64,000 bases of DNA, from contig CAJUMV010000003.1 of NCBI GenBank assembly GCA_910587715.1, positions 62,001 through 126,000 of the forward strand, given 5' to 3'. The notes beneath the pieces were generated by a model that was given only the letters and a program-made list of their open reading frames with translations, did no database searches and had not been told where the DNA came from. The translations under genes and the position numbers were made by a program. Positions 1 through 8,092 of the stretch are shown piece by piece (the first letter of the stretch is position 1; every line of letters starts with the position of its first letter). Source of the stretch: an uncultured Lachnospiraceae bacterium. GTDB lineage: Bacteria; Bacillota; Clostridia; Lachnospirales; Lachnospiraceae.

Positions 1-219
1 ATACATCAGCATGATATTGTGGAAGGGTCTATGGCGGATGATACTGTGTGGAACTACGTCAATGATTTCTTTGCAGGAAGAATAAGCCGAAAGCAGTTTT
101 GGGTATTGGCAGAATTTAAATATCCAACACAGCAGATTAGTTTTCATACGTTGGCAGCATTAGAGTGCTTAAGATTTGACAGGAGTGAGGTTATTTATGA
201 CGGAAAAGAAACAAAATGA
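1..219 (+). CDS. DUF3990 family protein, C-terminal part (5' end outside window)
   Basis: The frame is open from the first base, so only about the last 72 residues are visible. The tail, with VWNYVNDFFAGRISRKQFW followed by a QISFHTLAALECLRF motif, looks like the conserved C-terminus of DUF3990 proteins of Firmicutes. The fold of that family has been suggested to resemble ADP-ribosyltransferases, but the catalytic part lies upstream of the window and cannot be checked. The stop overlaps the start of the DUF3791 gene by 23 bases, so the two are translated as a pair. No function is proven. Confidence 0.6.
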   Translation: MHQHDIVEGSMADDTVWNYVNDFFAGRISRKQFWVLAEFKYPTQQISFHTLAALECLRFDRSEVIYDGKETK

Positions 220-640
220 TTTGTTTTATGTGTGCTCCCTGATTGAGTATGTTGCGCGAAAGACAAAAAATAAGCGTGGTGTAATCGCGTCAGCACTGGG
301 GAAAGACGGTGTGGAAAAGCAGATGCATGACGCACAAGTCAATCATTGTCTTTCTTTTGAACAGGTGGGAGATGAACTCATAGAGAGGTATCAGATACCA
401 GAGGGTGATTTTGATACAATAACAGAATGCAAATATGCGATTCCAAGCTTTACGGATATTGGCAGATTATATAGTATAATGATTGAAGATTGCGCAGAGT
501 GCGGAAATGAGGTGGAAGAACTAATAAAAATTTTTTCGTCATTTATCAGTGATAAGATATCGAATTTCCGCACAGATATTTATTATCAGAATCCTGGATA
601 TTTAGAATGCTCTTATAAAGCAGGTTATTTATTGGATTAA
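197..640 (+). CDS. DUF3791 domain-containing protein
   Basis: A 147-residue protein. The N-terminal half (LIEYVARKTKNKRG, then a conserved Gly-Lys-Gly segment) matches DUF3791, which usually sits next to DUF3990. The C-terminal half is a longer extension without a recognised domain, containing two Cys at about residue 100. The start at 197 is preferred over an in-frame ATG at 176 because AGGAG and GTGAGG lie 8-17 bases upstream. It overlaps the DUF3990 gene by 23 bases. Context suggests the second member of a toxin-antitoxin-like pair (inference). Confidence 0.65.
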   Translation: MTEKKQNDLFYVCSLIEYVARKTKNKRGVIASALGKDGVEKQMHDAQVNHCLSFEQVGDELIERYQIPEGDFDTITECKYAIPSFTDIGRLYSIMIEDCAECGNEVEELIKIFSSFISDKISNFRTDIYYQNPGYLECSYKAGYLLD

Positions 641-671
641 AAAATTACAGTTGAACTGTCAAAAAATTCTG

Positions 672-700
672 TTGTATTTCGCGGTCAATTCGGATATAAT
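672..700 (+). promoter_or_regulatory. Sigma-A type promoter for the 6S-like RNA
   Basis: TTGTAT at 672-677, a 17-base spacer and a perfect TATAAT at 695-700. The predicted start near 707 falls at the 5' end of the closing stem of the structured RNA. Confidence 0.65.
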
Positions 701-706
701 AGATGT

Positions 707-893
707 AACCTGAAATGCACGATAAGTCTTGTTATTTTGAACCTACAGATACTTTGAACGGGATTCCTACATTGTCATATAGATGTCAGGCCTCCAGCCT
801 TTGGGCATTACGCAGTGGAAGACAGAAGTATGGTTGCGGTTACCCACCTAGCGTTGCTAGGAGTCAAAATACAAGATCCGGCATTTTGGGGAT
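707..893 (+). ncRNA. ssrS: 6S RNA (RNA polymerase-binding regulatory RNA), candidate
   Basis: The segment has no convincing protein gene but folds into a long rod. CCTGAAATGC (709-718) pairs completely with GCATTTTGGG (881-890). CTTGT plus TATTTTGA (728-740) pairs with TCAAAAT plus ACAAG (864-875) with one bulge. A short hairpin CCTAGC/GCTAGG (847-861) sits on the 3' side of the open centre. Closing stem, central bubble with a 3'-side hairpin and a long terminal arm are the architecture of 6S RNA, and the length of about 185 nt fits. A strong promoter precedes it and an intrinsic terminator follows. The assignment rests on structure and remembered clostridial 6S sequences, not on a search. 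Confidence 0.75.
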
Positions 894-907
894 TATACAA
901 AAGATGG

Positions 908-936
908 AAAAGCAGTCGTCACGTGCGGCTGCTTTT
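908..936 (+). terminator. Intrinsic terminator after the 6S-like RNA
   Basis: An 11-bp stem (908-918 with 926-936, one G-U pair) around a 7-base loop. The 3' arm ends in four T. It lies between the structured RNA and ddh. Confidence 0.6.
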
Positions 937-959
937 GCAGGTATGGAGGTATGAGCAAA

Positions 960-1946
960 ATGAGTATAAAAATCGGAATCTTAGGGTATGGAAATCTGGG
1001 GCGCGGGGTTGAGTGCGCCGTGAAACAGAATCCCGACATGGAACTTATGGCAGTATTTACGAGAAGGGAGCCGGGACAGGTGTCCATCCTTACGAAGAGT
1101 GCGGCGGTCTGCCATGTGTCGGAGGCGGCGGCATGGAAGGATAAAATTGATGTGCTTATCCTCTGCGGCGGCAGCGCGACGGATTTGCCGGAGCAGACGC
1201 CGGCATTCGCGAAGCTGTTCAATGTGGTGGACAGTTTTGACACCCATGCCAACATACCGAAGCATTTTGAGAATGTGGACGCCGCCGCGAAGGAGGCGGG
1301 GAAAGTGGGCATTATCTCCGTGGGCTGGGACCCGGGTATGTTTTCTTTAAACAGGATGTATGCCTCCGCCATTCTGCCAAACGGAAAAGATTATACGTTC
1401 TGGGGAAAAGGTGTAAGCCAAGGGCATTCCGACGCGATCCGCAGGATTGCGGGCGTGAAAAATGCCAAGCAGTACACGATTCCTGTGGAGGCGGCGCTTG
1501 AGGCGGTGAGGGAGGGAAAAAATCCCGAGCTTTCCACAAGGGAAAAACATACGAGAGAGTGTTTTGTCGTTCTCGAGGAGGGGGCGGACGCTGCGAAAGT
1601 CGAGCAGGAGATCAAGACCATGCCGAACTACTTTGCGGACTACGATACTACCGTACATTTTATCAGTGAGGAAGAGCTTCTCAGGGATCACAGCGGCATT
1701 CCCCACGGGGGATTCGTGCTTCGCAGCGGAAAGACGGGCTGGGAGGAGGAGAACAGCCATCTGATCGAGTACAGTCTGAAACTGGACTCCAATCCGGAGT
1801 TTACGTCGAGCGTGATCATCGCCTATGCGAGAGCGGCATATCGCCTCAATCAGGAAGGGCAGACGGGGGCGAAGACGGTGTTTGACATTCCGCCGGCATA
1901 TTTGAGTGCGAAGAGCGGGGAGAAACTGCGGGCATCCATGCTGTAA
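960..1946 (+). CDS. ddh: meso-diaminopimelate D-dehydrogenase
   Basis: NADPH-dependent enzyme that makes meso-diaminopimelate in one step from tetrahydrodipicolinate, ammonia and NADPH, for lysine and peptidoglycan synthesis. The 328-residue length fits the family (about 320-330). The N-terminus carries a dinucleotide-binding motif (GILGYGNLGRG), followed by FTRREP and SVGWDPGMFS, both typical of Ddh. An in-frame ATG at 951 is only one base from the GGAGG at 945-949, so the ATG at 960 is the better start. A terminator follows at 1973-2014, so it appears monocistronic. Confidence 0.93.
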   Translation: MSIKIGILGYGNLGRGVECAVKQNPDMELMAVFTRREPGQVSILTKSAAVCHVSEAAAWKDKIDVLILCGGSATDLPEQTPAFAKLFNVVDSFDTHANIPKHFENVDAAAKEAGKVGIISVGWDPGMFSLNRMYASAILPNGKDYTFWGKGVSQGHSDAIRRIAGVKNAKQYTIPVEAALEAVREGKNPELSTREKHTRECFVVLEEGADAAKVEQEIKTMPNYFADYDTTVHFISEEELLRDHSGIPHGGFVLRSGKTGWEEENSHLIEYSLKLDSNPEFTSSVIIAYARAAYRLNQEGQTGAKTVFDIPPAYLSAKSGEKLRASML

Positions 1947-1972
1947 GAAATTGGGAAAAGTTGATACAGGGG

Positions 1973-2014
1973 GCTTCACGGGCAAGTGGAAAGAGTTTGA
2001 CCGTGAAGCTTTTT
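1973..2014 (+). terminator. Intrinsic terminator after ddh
   Basis: Perfect 9-bp stem GCTTCACGG (1973-1981) / CCGTGAAGC (2001-2009) followed by TTTTTCTTTT. Confidence 0.75.
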
Positions 2015-2084
2015 CTTTTACATAAGATACTATTTCCAGCTCTGTGTGCATAGGAATAGAGGAGGACATGGGAAGGGCGCAGAC

Positions 2085-4412
2085 ATGAAGTTTGACGGGA
2101 AACAGCTTGCGAAGCTGGCTCTTATTTTTTTCGGGCTTCTTTTTATCGTCTGTCTTTTCCTGGGGAGAAGACAGGCGCAGGAGAAACATGCACAGCCGGA
2201 GGGTGAGCGGATTACGGTTGAGGATGTGGCGATTCTTTTAGACGCGCTTGGCGTGGATTTTTCGATACCGTCGTCCGAGTCGGAAGGACAGCCGCAGACC
2301 GGTGCGGAGACAGCGGGGGAAGAAGAGAAATATTTTACATACGGACAGTACCGGGCGTTGTGTGAAAGTCTGGCGGCGCAGTGGGGCGTTCCCGATTACG
2401 GGGAGCGTTATGAGTCGGAGCAGGCGCTTTTGAAGGAGGACTGGTACCGCGCTTTTCGCATTTTTCTGGCGTATTTGGATAAGGAATCCTCAATCTGGGA
2501 GACCACGGTCTTTGTGCTGAAAACGGATACGGAGAAGGCGGAAGCCTACACGGAAAGCGGGGCGATGCAGGGGGCGTTTCCCTATGTCTCGACCGCCTTT
2601 GCTGGAAGTGAACTGCAGGAGTTGAAGGTTTATGTGAAAGGGAATACGCTGCTGACCATTGTGGAGACGCTGCCGGAGGATCATTATCTGGGGAGCGTGT
2701 GGGTGATGGAAAGCAAAGACGGTACACTGGATTGTTTTTATCATCAGACCGCATTCCGGGCGGCTCTTACCGGAGATGCCCTTGACAGCCCGCCGGAGCG
2801 GGAACAGGTGGCGGATCTGACTTTCCGGGACGGGCGGATTGTGGAGGCAAAGGAGCGCAGGGAAAAAGTCCACGGAAGGCTGCTTCGTGCCTCTGCACAG
2901 GAATTGGAGATCGAGGGTTACGGCGTTTATCAGATCGCGGATGAGATGGAGATTTATAAGTTGTATGGGAGTCTGAAAACGCTGGAGCAGGCCGAACTGC
3001 GTGTCGGGTGCGCGGATACGGATTTTGTTGTTGACAGGGGGAAGGTGTATGCCTGTCTCGTGTCGGAGGAGGCAGGGGCGGATCAGATCCGGGTGCTTTT
3101 AAAAAATACGGCGGCGGGAAGCAACTATCACGAACGCGTAGGGATCACGGTTGACGGGGAGGAGGTCGGAATTCGGGCAGACCAGATGACTGTCGGGGAG
3201 CGCAGAACTTATCGGAGTACAAATCTTACGGACAAGATTGCGGTGGAAATGGAGGGGAGTGGCAGAGCGGACCACTCTTATCGCGGCGCCATAGAGTGTG
3301 TCCGGATGGAGCAGGGCATCGTGCTGATCAATGAACTGCCGTTGGAGGAATATCTCTATGCCGTGGTGCCAAGCGAGATGCCGGCGTCCTATCCGCAGGA
3401 GGCGTTGAAGGCGCAGGCGGTGTGCGCCAGAACCTATGCGTACCGCTATATTCTGCGGGCGGGCATCCCGGAGCTCGGCGCCCATGTGGACGACACGACA
3501 GCCTATCAGGTCTACCACAATATTGAGGAAAATGCGGCTTCCACCACAGCGGTGAAGGAGACGGACGGGGCGTTGCTCACCTATGAGGGGGAGGCTGCGG
3601 GTAATTATTATTATTCTACTTCTTGCGGGATGGGGACGGACGTAGTGAGCTGGCAGGGAGGGAATGGAGAGGAAGTGCCTTATCTGCGGGGCGTGCGCGT
3701 GAGCCGCGCGGCGGGAGCGGAGTCTGGGGCGGAAGAGGCTGAACAGACAGCGGCATCTGGCGTGGTTGAGAACTTTGACGCGGAAGATTTACGTGACGAG
3801 ACGGTTTTCCGACAGTTTATTACGACGGTACACGAAACGGATTTTGAGAAGGATGAGCCTTGGTACCGATGGAGTTACCATGTGGAAGAGCTGGATGAAA
3901 AAGGTCTGCTTGCCCGTTTGAAGGAGCGGTATGCAAGCGCGCCAGCTTTTGTACTGACGAAGGCGGAGGGGGATTATTATGTGCCGGAGCCGATTGGAAA
4001 ACCGGGAAAGATAAAGAAGATAGAAATCGCGAAAAGGGGCGCTGGCGGAATTGCGCAGGAGTTGAACATTGAGACGGAAAAAGGGACGTATAAAGTGCTT
4101 TCCGAATACAATATCCGCTATGTCCTTTGCGATGCAAATAGCACTGTCAGGAAACAGGACGGGAGCGAAACCGTGCCGAAAACGCTTCTTCCCAGCGGCT
4201 TTTTTGTGCTGGATGTCGTCAGCGGGACTGGAAAAGACGGGGAAAATGTGGTAGGATATACGTTGACTGGCGGCGGTTACGGACACGGCGTCGGTATGTC
4301 CCAGAACGGGGCGAAGGCGATGGAAGCGCAGGGGGCTGACTACGGGCAGATTCTCTCGATGTTTTATCCCGGCTGTGAGGTGACGGACGTCGAAGAACTG
4401 AGAGAGCAGTGA
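2085..4412 (+). CDS. SpoIID/LytB domain-containing membrane-anchored protein
   Basis: A 775-residue protein with an N-terminal membrane anchor (about residues 10-28) and a long extracytoplasmic part. Residues from about 395 to the end form a SpoIID/LytB domain. It includes LPLEEYLYAVVPSEMP with the glutamate that corresponds to the SpoIID catalytic residue (about residue 430), the QAVCARTYA motif, and a C-terminal GGGYGHGVGMSQNGA block. SpoIID is a lytic transglycosylase acting on denuded glycan strands during engulfment. This protein is about twice as long, with a family-specific N-terminal half of about 370 residues that I do not recognise. It may act in sporulation or vegetative wall turnover. 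The start at 2085 follows a GGGAAGGG; an upstream in-frame ATG at 2046 lacks a ribosome-binding site. Confidence 0.85.
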   Translation: MKFDGKQLAKLALIFFGLLFIVCLFLGRRQAQEKHAQPEGERITVEDVAILLDALGVDFSIPSSESEGQPQTGAETAGEEEKYFTYGQYRALCESLAAQWGVPDYGERYESEQALLKEDWYRAFRIFLAYLDKESSIWETTVFVLKTDTEKAEAYTESGAMQGAFPYVSTAFAGSELQELKVYVKGNTLLTIVETLPEDHYLGSVWVMESKDGTLDCFYHQTAFRAALTGDALDSPPEREQVADLTFRDGRIVEAKERREKVHGRLLRASAQELEIEGYGVYQIADEMEIYKLYGSLKTLEQAELRVGCADTDFVVDRGKVYACLVSEEAGADQIRVLLKNTAAGSNYHERVGITVDGEEVGIRADQMTVGERRTYRSTNLTDKIAVEMEGSGRADHSYRGAIECVRMEQGIVLINELPLEEYLYAVVPSEMPASYPQEALKAQAVCARTYAYRYILRAGIPELGAHVDDTTAYQVYHNIEENAASTTAVKETDGALLTYEGEAAGNYYYSTSCGMGTDVVSWQGGNGEEVPYLRGVRVSRAAGAESGAEEAEQTAASGVVENFDAEDLRDETVFRQFITTVHETDFEKDEPWYRWSYHVEELDEKGLLARLKERYASAPAFVLTKAEGDYYVPEPIGKPGKIKKIEIAKRGAGGIAQELNIETEKGTYKVLSEYNIRYVLCDANSTVRKQDGSETVPKTLLPSGFFVLDVVSGTGKDGENVVGYTLTGGGYGHGVGMSQNGAKAMEAQGADYGQILSMFYPGCEVTDVEELREQ

Positions 4413-4524
4413 TCGGGGCAGATTTTATATCACGTAAGTTTGAGCGCAGGGTGTCCGAATGCGGATAGAATGAGTAAGTTTTCTGTCAGGATACGAATGG
4501 TAATGGGATGAGAGATTACAAATT

Positions 4525-5208
4525 ATGGATAAAAAAGAAATAAAAGAATTGATGTTCTCTTTGGGGGCTGATTTGTGCGGCATAGCGGGCGTGAACAGAT
4601 TTGACGACGCGCCGGAAGGGTATCATCCTCTGGACGTTTTGCCGACCTGTAAGTCCGTCATTTCCTTCGGATGCAGATTCCCTGTGGGGACGCTTGCGTG
4701 TAAATCGGATATTCCCTACACGAGAGTAAGAAATTCAATCACGCCGAAGTTGGACGCGATCGCGCTTGATTTTTGTATCGAGATGGAAAAGCACGGAATC
4801 GTGTGCGTGCCGATTCCGACGAACGAAAGCCAGTGGGATAAAAAGACGGAGAGATGGCGGTCGGTTGTCTCCGCAAAGCACGCGGCACAGGCGGCGGGAC
4901 TTGGCACGATAGGCAGGCATTCGCTGTTGATCACGCCGGAATTTGGCAGTATGATTTGGCTTGGTACTGTTTTGTGCGAGCAGGAATTAGAGCCGGATGA
5001 GAGAAAGGAATCCCTCTGCAGCAATTGCAATTTGTGTGTGGAGGCATGTCCGGTGCACGCGTTGGATGACTTGGAGTTAAAGCAGCAGACATGTTGGGAT
5101 TTTGCCTTCGGGGACGACGAGGAGATACGCACGTGGAGAATTTCATGCCATAAGTGCAGGGATGCCTGTCCGTATAATCTCGGGAGTAATAATTCCATTT
5201 TAAGATGA
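4525..5208 (+). CDS. 4Fe-4S double-cluster protein, epoxyqueuosine reductase (QueG)-like
   Basis: A 227-residue cytoplasmic iron-sulfur protein. Two cysteine groups near the C-terminus, CSNCNLCVEACP (about 163-174) and CHKCRDACP (about 208-216), are the spacing used by QueG-type proteins for two 4Fe-4S clusters. The central AAGLGTIGRHSLLITPEFG segment is also typical. True QueG is about 350-380 residues with a cobalamin domain, so this shorter relative may not reduce epoxyqueuosine. queA lies 7.5 kb downstream, but many genomes carry several short paralogues of unknown substrate. Confidence 0.8.
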   Translation: MDKKEIKELMFSLGADLCGIAGVNRFDDAPEGYHPLDVLPTCKSVISFGCRFPVGTLACKSDIPYTRVRNSITPKLDAIALDFCIEMEKHGIVCVPIPTNESQWDKKTERWRSVVSAKHAAQAAGLGTIGRHSLLITPEFGSMIWLGTVLCEQELEPDERKESLCSNCNLCVEACPVHALDDLELKQQTCWDFAFGDDEEIRTWRISCHKCRDACPYNLGSNNSILR

Positions 5209-5389
5209 ATATAAAAATGCCTGACAGAAAAGCAAATTTTTTGCAACTCGATTGATATTCAGACAATGGTGACAGGTTTGCGGCGTGGGTGTGAAAAGTG
5301 ATTGGTACACTTTATGGATAAGTTGGCTAATAGAAACAGTAAATAGGTTTTTGTAAAAGAATAGATAACAGGAAACAACCGGGAGTAAG

Positions 5390-6247
5390 ATGAGGACGAT
5401 TTTCAGACTTTATTATATCCTGCGGGATTTCAACTGGCAGATGACGAAGAAAAATATCAGCGCCTTTGCGGCAAGCACGGCGTTCTTCCTCTTTCTGTCC
5501 ATGATTCCGCTTCTGATGGCGCTGTGCGCGATTCTGCCGTACACAAGGCTGACGGAGGCAAACCTAATCAACGCGATCACACAGTTTACGCCGGATGCGG
5601 TGGACGGCATGGTCATACGAATCGTGTCGGACGTGTATGCCAGATCGGCGGGGACGATCACGGTCTTTGCAATTGTCACGATCTGGTCGGCGGCAAAGGC
5701 AATGCTTGCGCTGATTTACGGGTTAAATGCGGTCAATGATGTGGAGGAGAAGCGAAACTATATTGTGCTGCGTGCAATTGCCTGTTTTTATACGGTGATC
5801 ATTCTGGCGGCAACGCTGGTGGCTCTCTTTGTGATGGTGTTCGGCAACGTGATCGTGGATCTGCTGCTCAGGGATATCCCGCCGCTGCATCTTGTGGTGC
5901 ATGTGATCATGCGGTTTCGTTTTCTTGCGTCATGGGTGATTCTGACTTTGATTTTTGCCATGATCTACGCCCTTGTGCCGAGCTGCAAGCTGCGGTTTAA
6001 GGCGCAGATTCCGGGGGCGGCGTTCGCGGCGGTGTTGTGGAGTATCGCGTCCTTTGCCTTTTCCGTCTATGTGGATCACTACAATGATTTTGGCACTTAC
6101 GGGAGCTTGACCACAGTGGTCATTTTGATGCTCTGGTTTTACATGCTGATGTATATCTTGATGATTGGGGCACATGTCAACAGGTATTTCGGCCCGGTTT
6201 ATAAATTTCTTTTCGGGTGGCTTGACAAGTCGAAAGAAAGCCACTAA
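5390..6247 (+). CDS. YihY/BrkB family inner-membrane protein
   Basis: A 285-residue integral membrane protein with about six hydrophobic segments. It shows family landmarks: AFAASTAFFLFLSMIPLLMA near the N-terminus, SAAKAMLALIYGLNAVND in the middle, and a GTYGSLTTVVILMLWFY helix near the C-terminus. The family was once annotated as ribonuclease BN, but that assignment was withdrawn and the role is unknown. ATG at 5390 follows GGGAG. The promoter for the downstream T-box overlaps its stop codon. Confidence 0.88.
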   Translation: MRTIFRLYYILRDFNWQMTKKNISAFAASTAFFLFLSMIPLLMALCAILPYTRLTEANLINAITQFTPDAVDGMVIRIVSDVYARSAGTITVFAIVTIWSAAKAMLALIYGLNAVNDVEEKRNYIVLRAIACFYTVIILAATLVALFVMVFGNVIVDLLLRDIPPLHLVVHVIMRFRFLASWVILTLIFAMIYALVPSCKLRFKAQIPGAAFAAVLWSIASFAFSVYVDHYNDFGTYGSLTTVVILMLWFYMLMYILMIGAHVNRYFGPVYKFLFGWLDKSKESH

Positions 6248-6250
6248 AAT
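6222..6250 (+). promoter_or_regulatory. Promoter of the pheS T-box transcript
   Basis: Consensus TTGACA at 6222-6227, a 17-base spacer and TAAAAT at 6245-6250. The promoter lies across the stop codon of the YihY-family gene, with a transcription start expected near 6257. Confidence 0.75.
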
Positions 6251-6256
6251 AGCAGA

Positions 6257-6563
6257 TAGATTTGTTAAAAGTAAAGATTCATAAAAGCGAAGAAGGTGTA
6301 AGTAGGAAATTTTTTCCGCCAGAGAGAGGGAATCATCGGCTGTAAGTTCCTTTCGGTTCAGAGATTATCCGAATTTTCCCACCGGAGCTTTCCATATGAA
6401 CCGATTGCCTGTTGTGCGGGGCAATCGAAGTAGTTTGGAACGTACAGGCACGTTACGCCGAAGGAAGTGTCCGTTTGCCGATCTGTATAAGAGCGGAAGC
6501 GGGAAACTGGGTGGTACCGCGGATTTTATTCGTCCCATGTGTGTTGCACGTGGGACTTTTTTT
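6257..6563 (+). promoter_or_regulatory. T-box riboswitch (tRNA-Phe responsive) before pheS
   Basis: Contains the invariant T-box sequence GGGTGGTACCGCGG (6509-6522), which pairs with the uncharged tRNA acceptor end. A terminator follows: 10-bp stem GTCCCATGTG (6532-6541) / CACGTGGGAC (6547-6556), then seven T. A stem I region with AGAGAGAGGGA lies about 190 bases upstream. A TTTTC run at 6374-6378, in the position expected for the specifier loop, offers UUU or UUC, matching Phe and the downstream gene. Uncharged tRNA-Phe should favour the antiterminator and allow pheST transcription. The exact specifier triplet was not settled by eye. Confidence 0.93.
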
Positions 6564-6565
6564 GC

Positions 6566-6689
6566 GCGCATAAGCAGAGCCGGAAAGCGGCAGAGACAGG
6601 ATGTATGATTGCATACAAGACTGTCTATGACGGTTTACGGCGAGCAACGCGAACGAGAAATGTGGAGCATTTCGAGTCTGCTTATGCGC
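6566..6689 (+). repeat. Intergenic hairpin repeat, family A, copy 1
   Basis: A 13-bp perfect outer inverted repeat (6566-6578 with 6677-6689) encloses a small hairpin TGTATG/CATACA (6602-6616) and a hairpin GAAATG/CATTTC (6657-6673). A related shorter element lies at 61627-61689. Both share GCGAACGA before the inner hairpin and GAGTCTGCTTAT after it. The element sits between the T-box terminator and pheS, so it is part of the readthrough mRNA. No coding potential is apparent. Confidence 0.65.
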
Positions 6690-6726
6690 ACGGAAAGCAG
6701 AGACAGAAGAAAGGATGGAGGAGACT

Positions 6727-7746
6727 ATGAAAGAAAAACTGGAACAGATCAAAGCCGAGGCACTGCGTCAGATCGAGGCAAGCGACGCCTTGGAAAAACT
6801 GAACGAAGTGAAGGTCAATTACCTTGGAAAAAAGGGTGAGCTGACGGCGGTGTTAAAGAGCATGAAGGATGTTGCGCCCGAGGATCGCCCGAAGGTGGGT
6901 CAGCTTGTCAACGAGACGAGAGCGGAGATTGAGAAGGTGCTTGAGCTTTCAGTCAAAAAGATGGAGAGAGCCGTCAGGGAGGCGAAGTTAAAGACGGAGG
7001 TCATCGACGTGACCCTGCCCTCCAAAAAGAATAAGATGGGGCACCGCCATCCCAATACCATCGCATTGGAAGAGGTGGAGAGAATCTTCATCGGTATGGG
7101 CTATGAGGTAGTGGAAGGCCCCGATGTGGAAAAAGATTATTATAACTTTGAGGCGCTCAATATTCCTGCGGATCATCCGGCAAAGGATGAGCAGGACACC
7201 TTTTATATTACCGGGGATATCCTGCTGCGGACGCAGACGTCCTCCACGCAGGTGCATGAGATGGAGAAAGGAAAGCTTCCCATCCGCATGATCGCGCCGG
7301 GAAGGGTATTCCGTGCGGACGAGGTGGACGCGACCCATTCCCCGTCCTTCCATCAGATCGAAGGGCTGGTGATCGATAAGCATATCACCTTTGCGGACTT
7401 GAAGGGGACGCTTGCCGAATTTGCGAGGGAGCTGTTCGGGGAGAACACAAAGGTGAAGTTCAGACCCCACCACTTCCCGTTCACAGAGCCCAGCGCGGAG
7501 ATGGATGTATCCTGCTTTAAGTGCGGCGGCAAGGGATGCCGGTTCTGCAAAGGCGAGGGCTGGATTGAAATTTTGGGCTGCGGCATGGTGCATCCTCATG
7601 TGCTGGAGATGAGCGGCATCGATCCGGAGGAATACACGGGATTTGCTTTCGGCGTAGGATTGGAGCGTATCGCGCTGCTGAAATATGAAATTGATGATAT
7701 GAGGCTTCTGTATGAAAATGATATCCGCTTCCTCAAACAGTTTTAA
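6727..7746 (+). CDS. pheS: Phenylalanyl-tRNA synthetase alpha subunit
   Basis: Catalytic subunit of the alpha2-beta2 PheRS that charges tRNA-Phe. At 339 residues it has the family length. Landmarks are the N-terminal coiled coil ending VNYLGKKGELTAVLK, class II motif 2 near RMIAPGRVFRADEVDATHSP, and motif 3 in GFAFGVGLERIALLKY. The start at 6727 is chosen because GGAGG (6717-6721) sits 5 bases upstream; an in-frame ATG at 6715 would lie within that site. Expression is controlled by the upstream T-box. pheT follows after an intervening tautomerase gene. Confidence 0.96.
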   Translation: MKEKLEQIKAEALRQIEASDALEKLNEVKVNYLGKKGELTAVLKSMKDVAPEDRPKVGQLVNETRAEIEKVLELSVKKMERAVREAKLKTEVIDVTLPSKKNKMGHRHPNTIALEEVERIFIGMGYEVVEGPDVEKDYYNFEALNIPADHPAKDEQDTFYITGDILLRTQTSSTQVHEMEKGKLPIRMIAPGRVFRADEVDATHSPSFHQIEGLVIDKHITFADLKGTLAEFARELFGENTKVKFRPHHFPFTEPSAEMDVSCFKCGGKGCRFCKGEGWIEILGCGMVHPHVLEMSGIDPEEYTGFAFGVGLERIALLKYEIDDMRLLYENDIRFLKQF

Positions 7747-7802
7747 TGGATAAAGGCTGTTAAATTGTTTTGACACGGAAGTAATTGTGAAAGGAAATAT
7801 AT

Positions 7803-8033
7803 ATGCCACATGTAAAAATAAAATGTTTTTCCGGCAGGACGGAGGAGCAGAAAAGAAAATGTGCGGAAAAGATTGCGGAAGACATCTCTGAAATACTTGG
7901 ATGCGATATGGAAAGTGTCTCTGTGGCGATTGAAGATGTTGCGCAGGAGGACTGGAAAGAGAAAGTCTGGGATAAAGATATGGCTGCCGATCAGGATTTG
8001 CTATATAAAAAACCGGGATACACATACGATTAA
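7803..8033 (+). CDS. Tautomerase family protein (PptA-like)
   Basis: A 76-residue member of the 4-oxalocrotonate tautomerase superfamily. Pro follows the initiator Met, so it would become the catalytic N-terminal proline after Met removal. The MPHVKIKCFSGRTEEQK start and the LLYKKPGYTYD end closely resemble E. coli PptA. The substrate is unknown. It lies between pheS and pheT, 57 bases after pheS and 59 before pheT, on the same strand and probably in the same transcript. This is unusual, since pheS and pheT are normally adjacent. Confidence 0.87.
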   Translation: MPHVKIKCFSGRTEEQKRKCAEKIAEDISEILGCDMESVSVAIEDVAQEDWKEKVWDKDMAADQDLLYKKPGYTYD

Positions 8034-8092
8034 ATATTATTCCGAGCGTTTATTTTTACAGAAATTTAGAAAAGAAAGGAAAAGGAATCAGC

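Noticed and set aside
715..954. Open frame of 79 codons upstream of ddh
   Set aside because: It lies across the 6S-like RNA and its terminator, has no ribosome-binding site and no recognisable protein features.
893..1372. Minus-strand frames opposite ddh
   Set aside because: They are long only because of the GC-rich third positions of ddh. They contain no motifs, and the plus-strand gene is certain.
6365..6752. Several frames in the pheS leader on both strands
   Set aside because: The T-box and hairpin repeat A explain this stretch. None of the frames has a start signal or conserved motif.
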